In this document: positions 41,658-51,345 of the stretch, piece by piece
How positions within the stretch are numbered: the first letter of the stretch is position 1
How the letters are laid out: the number at the start of each line of letters is the position of its first letter
NCBI GenBank assembly: GCA_951640165.1
Contig: OX621240.1
Coordinates: 36,088,713-36,152,712 of the forward strand
DNA length: 64,000 bases
Origin: Pseudoips prasinana
Lineage: Eukaryota; Arthropoda; Insecta; Lepidoptera; Nolidae
Direction of reading: 5' to 3'
Position numbers and translations under genes: made by a program
Notes under the pieces: model-generated
The model's input: only the letters and a program-made list of their open reading frames with translations
Databases searched by the model: none
What the model was told of the DNA's origin: nothing

Positions 41658-41695
<38 letters not shown>
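41658..41695 (+). repeat. Poly(A) tail of the R1-clade LINE
   Basis: 38 consecutive A residues between 3' UTR and the right TSD. Confidence 0.95.
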
Positions 41696-41699
<4 letters not shown>

Positions 41700-41727
41700 G
41701 ATCAGTGTGACATTGTCCCTAGATATA

Positions 41728-41868
41728 AGATGGGCCGATGATCTTGTGAGGGTCGCTGGAAGCTGCAGGACGCGGATAGCGCAAGACAGGCGATTGTGGA
41801 GATCTTTGGGAAGGCCTTTTCCAGCAGTGGGCGTCTTTCAGCTGATATGATGATGATGATGATAATTA
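41728..41868 (+). pseudogene. RTE-type LINE C-terminal scrap
   Basis: Plus-strand 'RWADDLVRVAGSCRTRIAQD' followed by 'RRLWRSLGR' closely follows the end of RTE-type ORFs (R-W-x-D-D-x4-AG, then A-x-D-R-x-x-W-R). It ends in a (GAT)n run, the usual RTE 3' tract. It directly follows the end of SINE-1, so the SINE probably inserted into or beside it. Confidence 0.65.
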
Positions 41869-41882
41869 ACAGTATACATTTA

Positions 41883-42232
41883 ATTATTTCAGGGTTGCAT
41901 CAACTGCATCATTGTTTAACCGCAGATGGGATTTTTCTGTAAAACGAAATAATCTTAATATCAGCCCGAAGTCTGGGAGTTGGCGGTATTATACCCCCGT
42001 GCCTCGGAGAGCACGTAAAGCCGTCGGTCCTGTACCTGACCTCTTTCCGGTCGTGTCGCTAGTCGTCCCATCGGATCATGAGAGTGATGGAATAGAAAGT
42101 GCTCCTGTGTTTGCGCACACACTTGAGCACTATAATATGTCCCGCGCAGATGGCTAGTCTCCTTTAAGACTGGCCGCCGTGGCCGGATCTCGGCTAGGAG
42201 GACGTTATTATTATTATTTCAGGGTTGCATCA
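41883..42232 (+). mobile_element. SINE-3, head deleted, with 20-bp TSD
   Basis: The body 'atcagcccgaagtctgggag' to 'cgccgtggccggatctcggc' and an ATT tail are flanked by direct repeats 'attatttcagggttgcatca' at 41883-41902 and 42213-42232. The tRNA-like head is reduced to scraps ('actgcatc', 'ccgcag'), and most of the A/B-box region is gone. Confidence 0.88.
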
Positions 42233-42526
42233 CAAACTTTGGAGAAGTATTAGCAGTTTTATTACTGATACAAAAGACTACTCTAGCTTTTCTTCTGTCT
42301 ATTGTAACTAATATAAGAAAGAAGTGCGTTAAGCTGCGGTGAAACCTGTTAAGTAAACTTTCTAATATATTTCAATTACATTTTTTAATACAATCGTAAT
42401 TGTTATTATTCTTTAATATTCACATAAACATTAAATGACTAGTTTTCATCCAGTAAAGAAACGACTCATTGCATACTTCTCCAAAGTTTATGATGCAAAA
42501 TCCTGATTTTTTTGATTTGTTATTAA
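42233..42526. other. AT-rich spacer
   Basis: Nothing recognised. Confidence 0.35.
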
Positions 42527-42847
42527 CATAAGGTCCGTCATAATAATATCACCTTAATATAGACAGAACCATTGCCAATATGTATTACAAATACTAGACT
42601 TAAACTAGATAATTAAACTGAAACATAATCTCTTGACAATAACTTGATACGAGCTAGCTAAATATCATTGCTGTTATAAAATAAATTTTATTAATGTTTT
42701 AATACTATCAATACAATGTGTACCTAAATATCTATGTTACTAGAAATAATAATGTATACAACTATAATACTACAAACATGTTCTGACTATTTACAAGCGC
42801 TTTTTTAAAGTCTACGTGAATAAAAACCTTTTTTATTTATTTTATTT
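42527..42847 (+). mobile_element. Family D LINE 3' tail
   Basis: Begins with 'aaggtccgtcataataatat' and 'ttaatatagacagaaccatt' (also in 2062-2400 on the other strand). It continues through the same tail as 21605-21835 to 'gtgaataaaaaccttttt'. Confidence 0.75.
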
Positions 42848-43314
42848 AAATATAAACTTTATAACTTTGACAAGTATTAGTAGATTTATTACTGGGTGTA
42901 AACTAATAACGCTGTGGTACTTTTCCCAGTGCAATGATGCAAAATCGTGGCTGAATATTGTTTTAAGTTGAACCTTTAATTTTTTGACTTGCATCGTATG
43001 TTTATTTTGTGAAATTGAAAATTGAAATTATTTGTTTACCACAAACAGCAGATATTATTATATACTTATATGAACATAAGACTACCCTTACTTTCTGATG
43101 TGGCTACTGGCAACCTATATGTTGTTGACTACCCTTAAATTGCTGTGTGGTGACGGCATAGCATATCATCACCCCATCTCATCCCGTGAGGGGCGTAGAA
43201 ATCGACCGAGGGAATAGAAAAGAAAGAAAGAGATAAAGTCGTAGTAATTTATAGTAATAATAACCGCTTAAGTATTGTCAGCAAAAAAAAAATACTTACT
43301 AATTTGTCTTGCCC
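42848..43314. other. Mostly unassigned; family A scrap
   Basis: 43150-43215 on the minus strand carries 'ttccctcggtcg' and 'gggatgagatggggtg', the end of family A. No gene. Confidence 0.35.
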
Positions 43315-43430
43315 TTCGAAGAAAGAAGAAGAAACGCACAGAAATTAAACCAATTTGGCGGTCTGAATAGGTGCTTAAACTTTCTGAACACTTACAGACT
43401 GGTGAAGGACATCAGATGATTTGAGATGAT
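43315..43430 (+). repeat. Dispersed repeat family G, partial
   Basis: 'agaaattaaaccaatttggc' and 'cacttacagactggtga' match the copy at 43608-43850 with a central deletion. Confidence 0.6.
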
Positions 43431-43444
43431 TCACATACTTACTT

Positions 43445-43595
43445 AATAATATCCTGAGACACAATATCCTGGGACATTATTCACACACGGCACATCTTAT
43501 CCCAAACTAAGCAAAGATTGTACTATATCAGCTATCTGGTTTGACTGATATACTACATTTACTATGTTTCTTGCTTGCTTGCTTATCGTATGGGC
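43445..43595 (-). mobile_element. SINE-2, 3' part only
   Basis: On the plus strand 'aatatcctgggacattattc' and 'cccaaactaagca' are the reverse complement of the SINE-2 tail; the tRNA-like head is absent. It lies between two family G copies. Confidence 0.75.
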
Positions 43596-43607
43596 AGTGG
43601 TTACCGT

Positions 43608-43850
43608 AGTGTCAGTGTTGTTCAAGCCGCCCAGTAGGCCTCCGAGATGGCTTAACGACTGTGGCCTAATGGCTGCAACTGGGACCGACAGTTTAACTTG
43701 CCCTCCGAAGCACGGAGACGCTTAGAAATTAAACCACTTTGGCGGTCACCCATCCATGAACTGACCGCGAGCTTAGTTACTTAACCTCGCCAATCACTTA
43801 CAGACCGGTGAGAGCATCTGACTATGAGCCCATAACATTAATATGATTAA
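43608..43850 (+). repeat. Dispersed repeat family G
   Basis: The longest copy here: 'gtcagtgttgttcaagccgc', 'cctccgaagcacggagacgc', 'aaaccactttggcggtcacc', 'cttacagaccggtgag'. Element type unknown. Confidence 0.6.
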
Positions 43851-44204
43851 TTATTTCATTTAATAAAATATTACTGGAGAACACTATAGCATACAATAAC
43901 ATCATCACTCAGTGTCAAAAACTATATCCGATATACCAGTATTCAAAGGATTACGAAATAACAAAATTCAAATAGAATAAAAATAATGTAACAATACCGA
44001 ATAACTCCTAGGATTAGGATTCCAGCGCACATCACGCCAATTAAATGTTGGTGGGACAGACTGATATTTATTCGAACCCCAAACATTTGTCAAAGCAAAC
44101 GGGACGGTTGAAAAATTTCAACGAAGGCAATACGGCGCGAATGAAAGATTAAATCGGCATTGACGTTGATATAGAATTTGTAGAAGAGACATTAGGATTG
44201 TATA
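43851..44204. other. AT-rich sequence, nothing recognised
   Basis: No gene or repeat recognised. Confidence 0.4.
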
Positions 44205-44435
44205 TTGTGATGGTTGTTCACGCTCCAGGTCGCGGGTTCGATTCCCACCCAGGATAGATATTTGTGTACATGAACATGTCTGTTTCTGAGTCCTGAGTCT
44301 GAGTAAGTATGTATATATTTACAAAAGAAAATTATTATATGTAGTATATCAGTTATCTGGTATCCATAGTACAAGCTCTGCTTAGTTTGGGATCAGGTAG
44401 CTCTGTGTGAATAATGTCCCAGGATATTATACTTC
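44205..44435 (+). mobile_element. SINE-2 copy
   Basis: 'gggttcgattcccaccc', 'tttgtgtacatgaacatgtc', 'gcttagtttgggatcagg', 'cccaggatattat'. The first half of the tRNA-like head is degraded. Confidence 0.85.
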
Positions 44436-44761
44436 ATGTTGCAAAGAGATAACTATGCTGAATTAAACGTAAGGCATATTCAAAATTTACTGGTTATTTA
44501 TTTATGTAGGTACAGTAAGTTACAATATTATATCTTAATTATGTACCTCAACACAATATACATATATGCTTATATACGTGTTATTTACATATGCAAGCTA
44601 CCTGTAAACTAACTACTAAAGTGTTCAAGGGTCTTGGCTTTTAGCCATCCTGATTTGGGTAGCGCATTCCAGTTTTAAATATACAGACAAAAAATAAGGA
44701 AAAATAATATAGTAAGAAGGACGTACACGACGATTATGAGATCAGGGAAGAGCTATGGGTA
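44436..44761. other. AT-rich spacer
   Basis: Nothing recognised. Confidence 0.35.
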
Positions 44762-45025
44762 TATAATATCCTGGGACTATATATAGTAGCCATCTAATCC
44801 CAAACTAAGCAGAGCTTGTATTATGGAAACCATATAACTGATATACTACATATAATTATGTACTACTTTGCTTTTGTAAATTCATACTTATATAGATAAT
44901 TACACCCAGACTTAGGACAAACAGACATGTTCATGCACACAAATATCTGTCTTGGCGTGTAAATCGAACCCATGACCTCCGGCATGAAAAGCAAGCATTT
45001 GCCAACCACGCCAACAGGCCGTAGC
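44762..45025 (-). mobile_element. SINE-2 copy
   Basis: Reverse strand. The plus strand shows 'aatatcctgggac', 'cccaaactaagcagagcttg', the B-box complement region near 44960 (mutated: 'gtgtaaatcgaaccc') and the head complement 'gccaaccacgccaacaggcc'. Confidence 0.85.
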
Positions 45026-45604
45026 ATATTCTAATTCTATCGTTCTAAGTCGTTGTGTATAGATCACTCCTCTTACATCACTTCTGTTTAGTTGATTTAT
45101 ATAGCTGTTTTATCATTCTTTTATCATATGGCAAAACATGCCATGTCTTTAGAATAGTACTCTTAATCTTTGTCCACTTATTGATTATCCAATAGCGACT
45201 TAAGAAGACTTCAATAATTATAGATCCATTACGTACTTCACTTATTTTGCTCTTTACAAATACACATTACAAAAGTACACAAAGAATCAGAACATGTTAA
45301 ACAAAAAACAATTGAAGGACACGCTGAAAGAAATATTCCTTTTATTTACTGGATAACAAATTGATCGCCAGTAAAGTGCCAGGGGCGACGTATAAAAAGA
45401 ATTTCGTCCTCTTCTTATTGTTTGATATCTTTTGTAATGTGTTTATAAACATTTAATTCTTAATTGGTTCACTGGAATGGAAAGCTAAAAGGACAATCCA
45501 CGTGATTATTTGTCAATTGTTTTATATCGTTGTAATACAACTCTTAGTGTAAATTTGTCAGGAATTAGTCATCAGGAGACCATAGAGCTATCACACCTAG
45601 GTCA
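45026..45604. other. AT-rich sequence, nothing recognised
   Basis: No gene or repeat recognised. Confidence 0.4.
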
Positions 45605-45961
45605 TCCTACTAATATTATAAACGCGAAAGTTTGTAAGTATGGATGGATGGATGTTTGATACTCTTTCACGTAAAAACTACTGAAGGGATTATAATGAAA
45701 CTTAACAATAATATAGCTTATACATCAGAATAACGTAACATATGCTACAATTTATAAAGATATTGTCCAAAATATGTGTCAGGAAGTAGGAAAAAATCTA
45801 CCATCTGCGAGCTATTCCGGCATGCACTGCCAAAACCGCTAGAGGTACACATCCAACTTATATTATAAATGCGAAAGATTGTTAGTATATATGGATAAAT
45901 GTTTGTTACTCTTTTACGCCAAAACTACATTAACGCGGGTGAAACTGCGGGGCATAGCTAG
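45605..45961 (+). mobile_element. Helitron-like element, second subtype
   Basis: Starts 'tcctactaatattataaacg' and ends 'gcggggcatagctag'. An internal second 'atattataaatgcgaaag' (about 45860) suggests one copy inside another or a duplication. A reverse copy is at 62946-63116. Confidence 0.6.
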
Positions 45962-46089
45962 CATACAAATATGATAAAGACAATTTGTTCACATTGCTGG
46001 AGACGTAGTTTTTATTTAAATAATACTTTACATGAATGAGTTTGAACGACGAAGATGATAAGTTATTAGTCAAACAGTGAAATGAAATA

Positions 46090-46565
46090 TTTGATATGAT
46101 TTGAACCGGACCCTGCGAAGGTTCAGCGCTCTACTGTCGTTCCTGTAAGTGTGACGTGATATTGCATTTTGTTCAGAAAAATTAAGCAAACGTTCCAGGC
46201 TATATGCCCACGCTTGTGAGTTTCTAGCTCTGTTTTCAGTTACACGCTGCAAACGTTCAGCACTCCAGTGTCGTTCATACTGCTGGGACGATCTGGCATT
46301 TTATTTGGCTAAACGAAAGGAATGTTTAGCGCTAGATTCCTGTGCGCGCGCTTACGAGTTTCTAGCTCTGTTTTCAGTTACACAATGCAAATGTTCAGCA
46401 CTCCAGTGTCGTTCATACTGCTGGGACGCTCTGGCATTTTATTTGGCTAAACGAAAGTAATGTTTCGCGCTAGATTCCTGTGCGCGCGCTTACGAGTTTC
46501 TAGCTCTGTTTTCAGCCAGACGCTACGAACGTTCAGAACTCGACTGTCGTTTGTTCAGCTTCTGG
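46090..46565 (+). repeat. 138-bp tandem array, about 3.4 units
   Basis: The anchor 'gagtttctagctctgtttt' starts at 46218, 46356 and 46494, exactly 138 apart. Each unit also has 'cgttcag', 'ctccagtgtcgttcatact' or a variant, and 'gattcctgtgcgcgcgctta'. Units two and three are closest; the first is more diverged. No protein called. Confidence 0.9.
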
Positions 46566-46611
46566 CTACAGTTTCTAGCTTGACTATTATTAGAAAAGAA
46601 ATTACAAATAA

Positions 46612-46985
46612 TAATGTCCTCCTAGCCGAATTTCGGCCACGGCGGTCAGTCTCAACTGAGATTAGCCATCTGCGCGGGACATATTAAAGTGCACAAGTGT
46701 GTACGCAAACACAGGAGCACTTTCTATTCCATCACTCTCATGATCCAATGGGACGCCTATGCGACACGACCGGCAAGAGGTCAGGTACAGGACCGACGGC
46801 TTTACGTGCTCTCCGAGGCACTGTGATACAATACCGCCAACTCCCAGACTTCGGGCTGATGCTGAGATTTTTTTCTTTTTACAGAAAAGTCCCAAAATCA
46901 CTTTTGGCATGACCTGGGATTTGAACCCAGGACCTCGTTCTCTGCGGGAGAACACGCTACCGCTAGACCAACGAGGCAGTCAAAG
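46612..46985 (-). mobile_element. SINE-3, full length
   Basis: Reverse strand from 'aataatgtcctcctagccga' to the tRNA-like head complement ending 'gaccaacgaggcagtc'. Body words as in 26296-26672. The anticodon-like loop and B box are intact. Confidence 0.9.
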
Positions 46986-47039
46986 TATTACAAATACGTA
47001 GAACGGAAAACCACTTTTTTAAAACCGTTTAAAATAATC

Positions 47040-47530
47040 GTGTCAGACGAATGACGTCCACTGTTAGACAAAAGGCCTCATCAATTTACACTATCGTGTT
47101 GTATCCATTATTTGGAGGGATATGTCATAATCGCCACGCTTGCCAGACGGGTTGGCGATCGCAGTATGATAGACATAGTACACAGAGAGACGCTGCTGCC
47201 CGTTCTCTGATAAATAATATAATAATAATATAATATCTAGGGACAATATCACACAGATCTTCCTAGCCCCAAACTAAGCAAAACTTGTACTATGGGTACC
47301 AGGCGTCGATATACATACTTATATAGATAGATAAATACTTATATACATAGGAAACATCCATGACTCAGAAACAAATATTCGTGCTCATCACACAAATATT
47401 TGCACTTACCGGGATTCGAACCCAGGACCACCAGCTTCGTAGGCAGGAGCACTACCAACTAGGCTACGGTGACCGTCAAAATATTCCCTCGGGTCGACTT
47501 TTACGCCCCCCCAAAGGATGAGATGCTGTA
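47040..47530 (+). repeat. Family A repeat split by SINE-1
   Basis: The left part (47040-47214) ends 'gctgctgcccgttctctgat' and the right part (47475-47530) resumes 'aatattccctcgggtcgac'. In the copy at 4355-4560 these words are adjacent. Confidence 0.75.
47222..47474 (-). mobile_element. SINE-1, full length, inserted in family A
   Basis: Reverse strand. The plus strand begins 'taatatctagggacaatatc' and ends with the head complement 'aactaggctacggtgacc'. The B-box complement 'gggattcgaacccag' is intact. Confidence 0.92.
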
Positions 47531-48242
47531 CCGATACATTATGCCGTAAGCCACACAACAAAATAATTATAAAAAAAATTCTGATAAAAATGTTAATAAA
47601 AATATTCAATTCCGCTGTTTAGAAAGATAACCGCGAGAGCTGCACGGCTGCCTCTCTCATACAAGTTAACACTTCTCTCTCCCTTAGTCCCACCTCAGTC
47701 ACCAATTGCGGGCTGCAGTGTATTTCTCTTAGTAATTTGATATGATTACATATTTTAATATACGTCATCTTTTAAATTAAATGTCTGATTCCAATAATTG
47801 AAAAGTGATCTACGAGTACTGAAATAGCCTTTACTGCGAAGGTAGTACAGGCTTTATTTGGTTAACGATAAATATTCAGAAATTAATATTGGTCTAATTT
47901 CGGCCGGTTATTTTATTAACTTTTGACTAGATTGTGTAACAACAATAGTTAAACATATGGTATTGCTGGGGATGGACTTTTTTGTTAGGTAATACCAAAA
48001 TAAGTAGTAATACCAATTTTATCTCATCCAGTATTTATACATCAGTGCTCAAAGCTCAGGGCACATCGCTTTATCATTTTAATCGGTTTCCGGGCGGCCA
48101 GGTGCGAAGCGTCGCGGCGTTCAACAAATTCATTTAACAATGTTTGCGATTGCGATCTAACTCAACTATAACTATTGGATTTTATGATGAGCCATGAAAA
48201 ATTGGCAAAATCTAGAGATTCAGTAGCTCAATGAGCTTAGTC
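47531..48242. other. Unassigned sequence
   Basis: No gene recognised; short T- and A-rich tracts. Confidence 0.4.
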
Positions 48243-48243
48243 C

Positions 48244-48323
48244 ATTTTAAGTACTCTTTTTTAAGAGTACTTAAAATCGAATCAAAGTAGCTTCTATGAT
48301 TTTTCATATCGGCTACTTTGATT
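48244..48323. repeat. Two adjacent hairpins
   Basis: First: 'attttaagtactctt' (48244-48258) pairs with 48263-48277 around tttt. Second: 'aatcaaagtagc' (48280-48291) pairs with 48312-48323. They precede the family H block. Confidence 0.75.
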
Positions 48324-48589
48324 GGTTTTGAAGTGAAACTTCTTAATCGGTCATTGAAAACAACGTGGAAGTTAATTATGAATATTCGTCACGTTTAGGC
48401 ACATGTTATTACATGAGAGAGAAAGAAAATATGACGTGAAGAGAAAGAAAAAGATAAAGGTATATATCCCAACGCCATAGAGGTCGAGCAAATGAGAGCG
48501 ACGTATGCACAACAAACGAATGCGACATAATCAGATAGTGTCGCGTTGTAGATGTACGTCTCACATACTACATGCTACATATGACTGCC
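48324..48589 (+). repeat. Dispersed repeat family H
   Basis: Shares 'gtgaaacttctta', 'cgtcacgtttaggc', 'gagagagaaagaaaa'-type purine blocks and 'agtgtcgc' with 55040-55265. 'tgaagtgaaacttctt'-like words also open the repeat at 56050. Probably a MITE or its remains. Confidence 0.5.
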
Positions 48590-48895
48590 TTGTAAGGTTC
48601 TGAGTTCAAATATCAAGTAGTTTAGGGATGTATAGGTTAAGATTTTTTTTCAGAATTAGCCCGATGACTGAGAGTTGGTGGCAGCGTACCCCCATGCCTC
48701 ACAGGGCACGTAAAGTCGACGGTCTTGTGCCTGAACTCTTTCCTGTCGTGTCGCTATTCGCATTATGACAGTCATGGAATAGAAAGTGCCTCTGTGTTTC
48801 CTCACTCACTTGTTCACTGATATGTCCGGCGCAGATGGCTGATAGCTGGCCGCCGCCGGCGCAGTGGTAAATTCAACCAAGAAGACATTATTTAT
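48590..48895 (+). mobile_element. SINE-3, old diverged copy
   Basis: 'gcacgtaaagtcgacggtct', 'tgtcgtgtcgctattcg', 'catggaatagaaagtgcctc' and 'gctggccgccgccggcgcag' follow SINE-3 order with many substitutions. The head is poorly preserved. Confidence 0.75.
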
Positions 48896-49015
48896 GAACC
48901 GCTGTGGTACCGTATATGGTGTGTTTATAATATTTATCACTGAGTTTTGCGATATATTTTGAGACATTTTGGTTCTATCATGTTTACCATGTTGCTAGTA
49001 AAATTTATCTACTTA
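48896..49015. other. AT-rich spacer
   Basis: Nothing recognised. Confidence 0.35.
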
Positions 49016-49333
49016 TCTATACATACAATAAAATCGTAGGAAAGTCAAAACTGTACATTGAATATTTTTTTAAAGGATACCTGGGGCGTGATCTGCAATC
49101 GGTATCAAAGCCAAAAATATAGTTTTTAGAATTTTTGTCTGTGTGTCTGTTTGTCTGTATGTATGTGGGCTAAACTCAAAAAGTACTGCATGGATTTACT
49201 TAAAATTTTGCAAGAATATTACTAAGAAATCGGGTCAACATATAGGCTACATATTATTACATTATCACCTACGGGGGAGCAGCCATGAAAATTTATAAAA
49301 TTTAACGCGGGTAAAACCACGGGGCACAGCTAG
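49016..49333 (+). mobile_element. Helitron-like non-autonomous element, complete ends
   Basis: Starts 'tctatacatacaataaaatc' (preceded by A) and ends 'accacggggcacagctag' (followed by T), the A/T insertion context of Helitrons. No Rep/helicase, so non-autonomous. The best-preserved copy of this subtype here. Confidence 0.8.
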
Positions 49334-49461
49334 TAAAAATATTTATGATGAATATGGCAGTTAACGAATCATGTACTATAATGCATATTCATACAATTAT
49401 GTTTGAATATGGATGGTATATGCATGATTCGAAAGATATGAAAAATATTTACGCTATTGAC

Positions 49462-49685
49462 GGGCCGGTTGGCATGGGTGGTAGATACTTGCCTTTAACG
49501 CCACAGGACGTGGTTTCGATTCCTACCCAGGACATGTCTGTTCGTCCTGTATCTGGGTGTAATTATATATACATATATAAAAGTATGTAATATATCAGTT
49601 ATCTGGTTTCCATAGTACAATTTCTGCTTAGTTTGGGATCATATGGCCTTGTGTGAATAATATCTTAGGATATTATTATTATTTC
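49462..49685 (+). mobile_element. SINE-2 with internal deletion
   Basis: Head 'ggccggttggcatgggtgg', then 'cgattcctacccaggacatg' lacking the 'gatatttgtgtgcatgaa' segment of other copies; tail 'ggatattattattattt'. Confidence 0.85.
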
Positions 49686-49861
49686 TGTATTTACTTATAA
49701 CAAAAATCACGTGTTTTTTTCTTTGAGGATCCCTGAGTAGTAAAATATTTAACGCGAAATTTTTATATTAAATTCCTTATAAAAAGACTTTAATTAATAG
49801 ATCCAATGAAATAACATTATTTTGAAGGTTGAAACTAAACCATCAAAAGATCAAGGTGTTT

Positions 49862-49933
49862 TGGAGGTGCTGGTATTTGAAACCAGGACTTTCAGCATGC
49901 GAAGCAGACACTCTACCACTGAGTTACACCCCC
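49862..49933 (-). tRNA. tRNA-Ala(CGC)-like gene
   Basis: 72 nt on the minus strand fold as a cloverleaf: acceptor GGGGGTG/CACCTCC with A discriminator, D stem ACTC/GAGT, anticodon stem TCTGC/GCTGA with one T-T mismatch, loop TTCGCAT giving anticodon CGC (Ala), T stem CTGGT/ACCAG perfect. Two stem pairs (10-25 and 53-61) are T-A type instead of the usual G-C, so pairing is kept although the A and B boxes deviate. A TTTT Pol III terminator follows 13 bases downstream (49845-49848). It is not part of any SINE here. The mismatch and weak boxes leave open a recent pseudogene. Confidence 0.6.
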
Positions 49934-50439
49934 GGTTAGTTTCTTACTTTAAATATCAGTTCACATTAAACTGATACTTTTGCGTACTTTATTCTTAGAC
50001 TACTTTCAAGTTAAAAATAAATATAAAAAAACTTGTGTGTACTTATGTACACGCGTTAGAAGTTATACTTCTTAATATACAACTTGAACATAGTTATCAA
50101 TTTTCATACCACCTAGAACTAACGTCATGCTGTTAAATTTTTTGGTGTTGGTGTGCGCGCGCATCGTAAAAATTCACTCTCATCATTTTTCTCCATCGCG
50201 CCAAAAGAAGTATAACTTCAATAATATCAATAACGAGTACAATCTCAGAAAAGGAAAATTTCATATTTTCTTCTTACAATTTTTTAAGTTAAAAATTAAA
50301 ATACCTATCGATATTGTGTATTATCTGATTATTTCACTGACATAAATGCTTGGGATTGAGTGTAATAAATATATTATGCTGTATGTAATATTTTAACAGA
50401 AATTATTTATTTATTGATAGATAATGTCTATAACCAAAA
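49934..50439. repeat. Unassigned region with 'agaagttatacttctt' motifs
   Basis: 'agaagttatacttctt' (about 50058) and inverted-like 'agaagtataacttc' (about 50207) flank 'gtgcgcgcgcatcgta'. Similar words occur near 48335 and 56056. Probably MITE termini. The 72-codon plus frame at 50127-50345 has no domain. Confidence 0.4.
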
Positions 50440-50910
50440 TTTTGATACTTGACCTTGTCCACGGCTGGATAAGAGCTTCCCCCGAAGATCTTTACAATCA
50501 CTGGTGTTGTGCTTCACGCATGTTGTGGCTTCCGGCATCAACCGATACATTGTACTTGCTGGACAAAGTAAAACCGCAAACACGTGGCGCCCACCAGCGT
50601 CCTCTATAACCGTTTGTTTGCATTCGTATCCATAAAATACCCGACCTAATACCTCTGATGAGAGGCCTGTGACGCGTATTAACGTAGAGCAGAAGTTGCA
50701 CAAAACACCAACATAACGATATGACTGTCTCACGCAGCTCCACGTCGGTAACCGCCCAGAGTCGAGGTTAAAACCTCAACGAAGTGCCATCCGGCGCGAG
50801 CGCTTACTTTGTAGTTTTATTTGCTAGACGGCTTGAGCCCTCGCTCGCCTCTATTGTCTGGTGATGCAGTGAAAACCTCCTAGGCTAACAGTAAACGTAA
50901 TGCTGCATTT
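50440..50910 (+). repeat. Family E repeat, longer copy
   Basis: The right half (50670-50910) matches 25850-26075: 'attaacgtagagcagaagtt', 'accgcccagagtcgaggtt', 'catccggcgcgag', 'cctcctaggctaac'. The left half (50440-50660) is GC-moderate and unassigned. Short frames on both strands are not supported. Confidence 0.55.
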
Positions 50911-50939
50911 TTCTGGTTCACAGTCATGTATATTAAAAA

Positions 50940-51345
50940 GCATTGTGTTCTACTAGGTTTTTAAATCCCAGAGCTCTTCACAAACAAACCTCTTGTCTTT
51001 TGCTTTAAATTATTTTATGATTCTTTTACCTATAAATTGGCTTTACAACTTTTATCACTCTACAAGGTTCTTGCTCAAAAAGTTTTGTGCAACGTGCCCG
51101 ACACGCCGTTGGCAGTTTTTTATGGAAAAAGAAGTTTATGTTTCACTAAGTTTTTATATCACTAAAGCTCTTTACAATAAACCTGTCGGTTTTTCACTTT
51201 AAATGATTTCATGACTTGTCGGTTTTTCACTTTAAATGATTTCATGACTGTTTCTATACCTTTTATAGCTCTACAAGGCTTGCGCTCTAAAGGCTCTGTG
51301 CAACGTGCACGACTCGCACTTGGCTGTTTTCTTTTTTAAGGAGAT
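50940..51345 (+). repeat. Degenerate tandem repeat
   Basis: Recurrent order: 'agagctcttcacaaacaaac' and 'aaagctctttacaataaacc', then 'ctttaaattattttatga' and 'ctttaaatgatttcatga', 'ctctacaagg', 'gtgcaacgtgc'. Units are about 170-190 bases. A recent 36-bp exact duplication ('gtcggtttttcactttaaat') lies at about 51185-51250. Confidence 0.7.

Larger units (their letters stand above)
35651..41695 (+). mobile_element. R1-clade LINE, near complete
   Basis: 6.0 kb: 5' UTR 35651-36019, ORF1 36020-38153 with one frameshift, ORF2 38154-41297, 3' UTR to 41657 with terminal hairpins, and 38 A residues (41658-41695). A 14-bp TSD flanks it. Two ORFs, gag-type CCHC knuckles, APE-type endonuclease, and RT with a C-terminal CCHC place it in the R1 clade (relatives R1, SART, TRAS, Waldo). 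It is strongly GC-rich against AT-rich DNA. The target here is a SINE, not rDNA or telomeric repeat. Confidence 0.95.
35429..41729 (+). mobile_element. SINE-1 split by the R1-clade LINE
   Basis: The SINE runs from 'ggtcaccgtagcctagttgg' at 35429 to 35650 and resumes at 41710 ('acattgtccctagatata'). Removing 35651-41695 plus one TSD copy gives a normal SINE-1. Confidence 0.92.

Noticed and set aside
41372..41850. Plus-strand frames running into poly-lysine
   Set aside because: They read the R1 3' UTR and its poly(A) tail.
46697..47001. Frames on both strands around 46.7-47.0 kb
   Set aside because: Translation of a SINE-3 copy.
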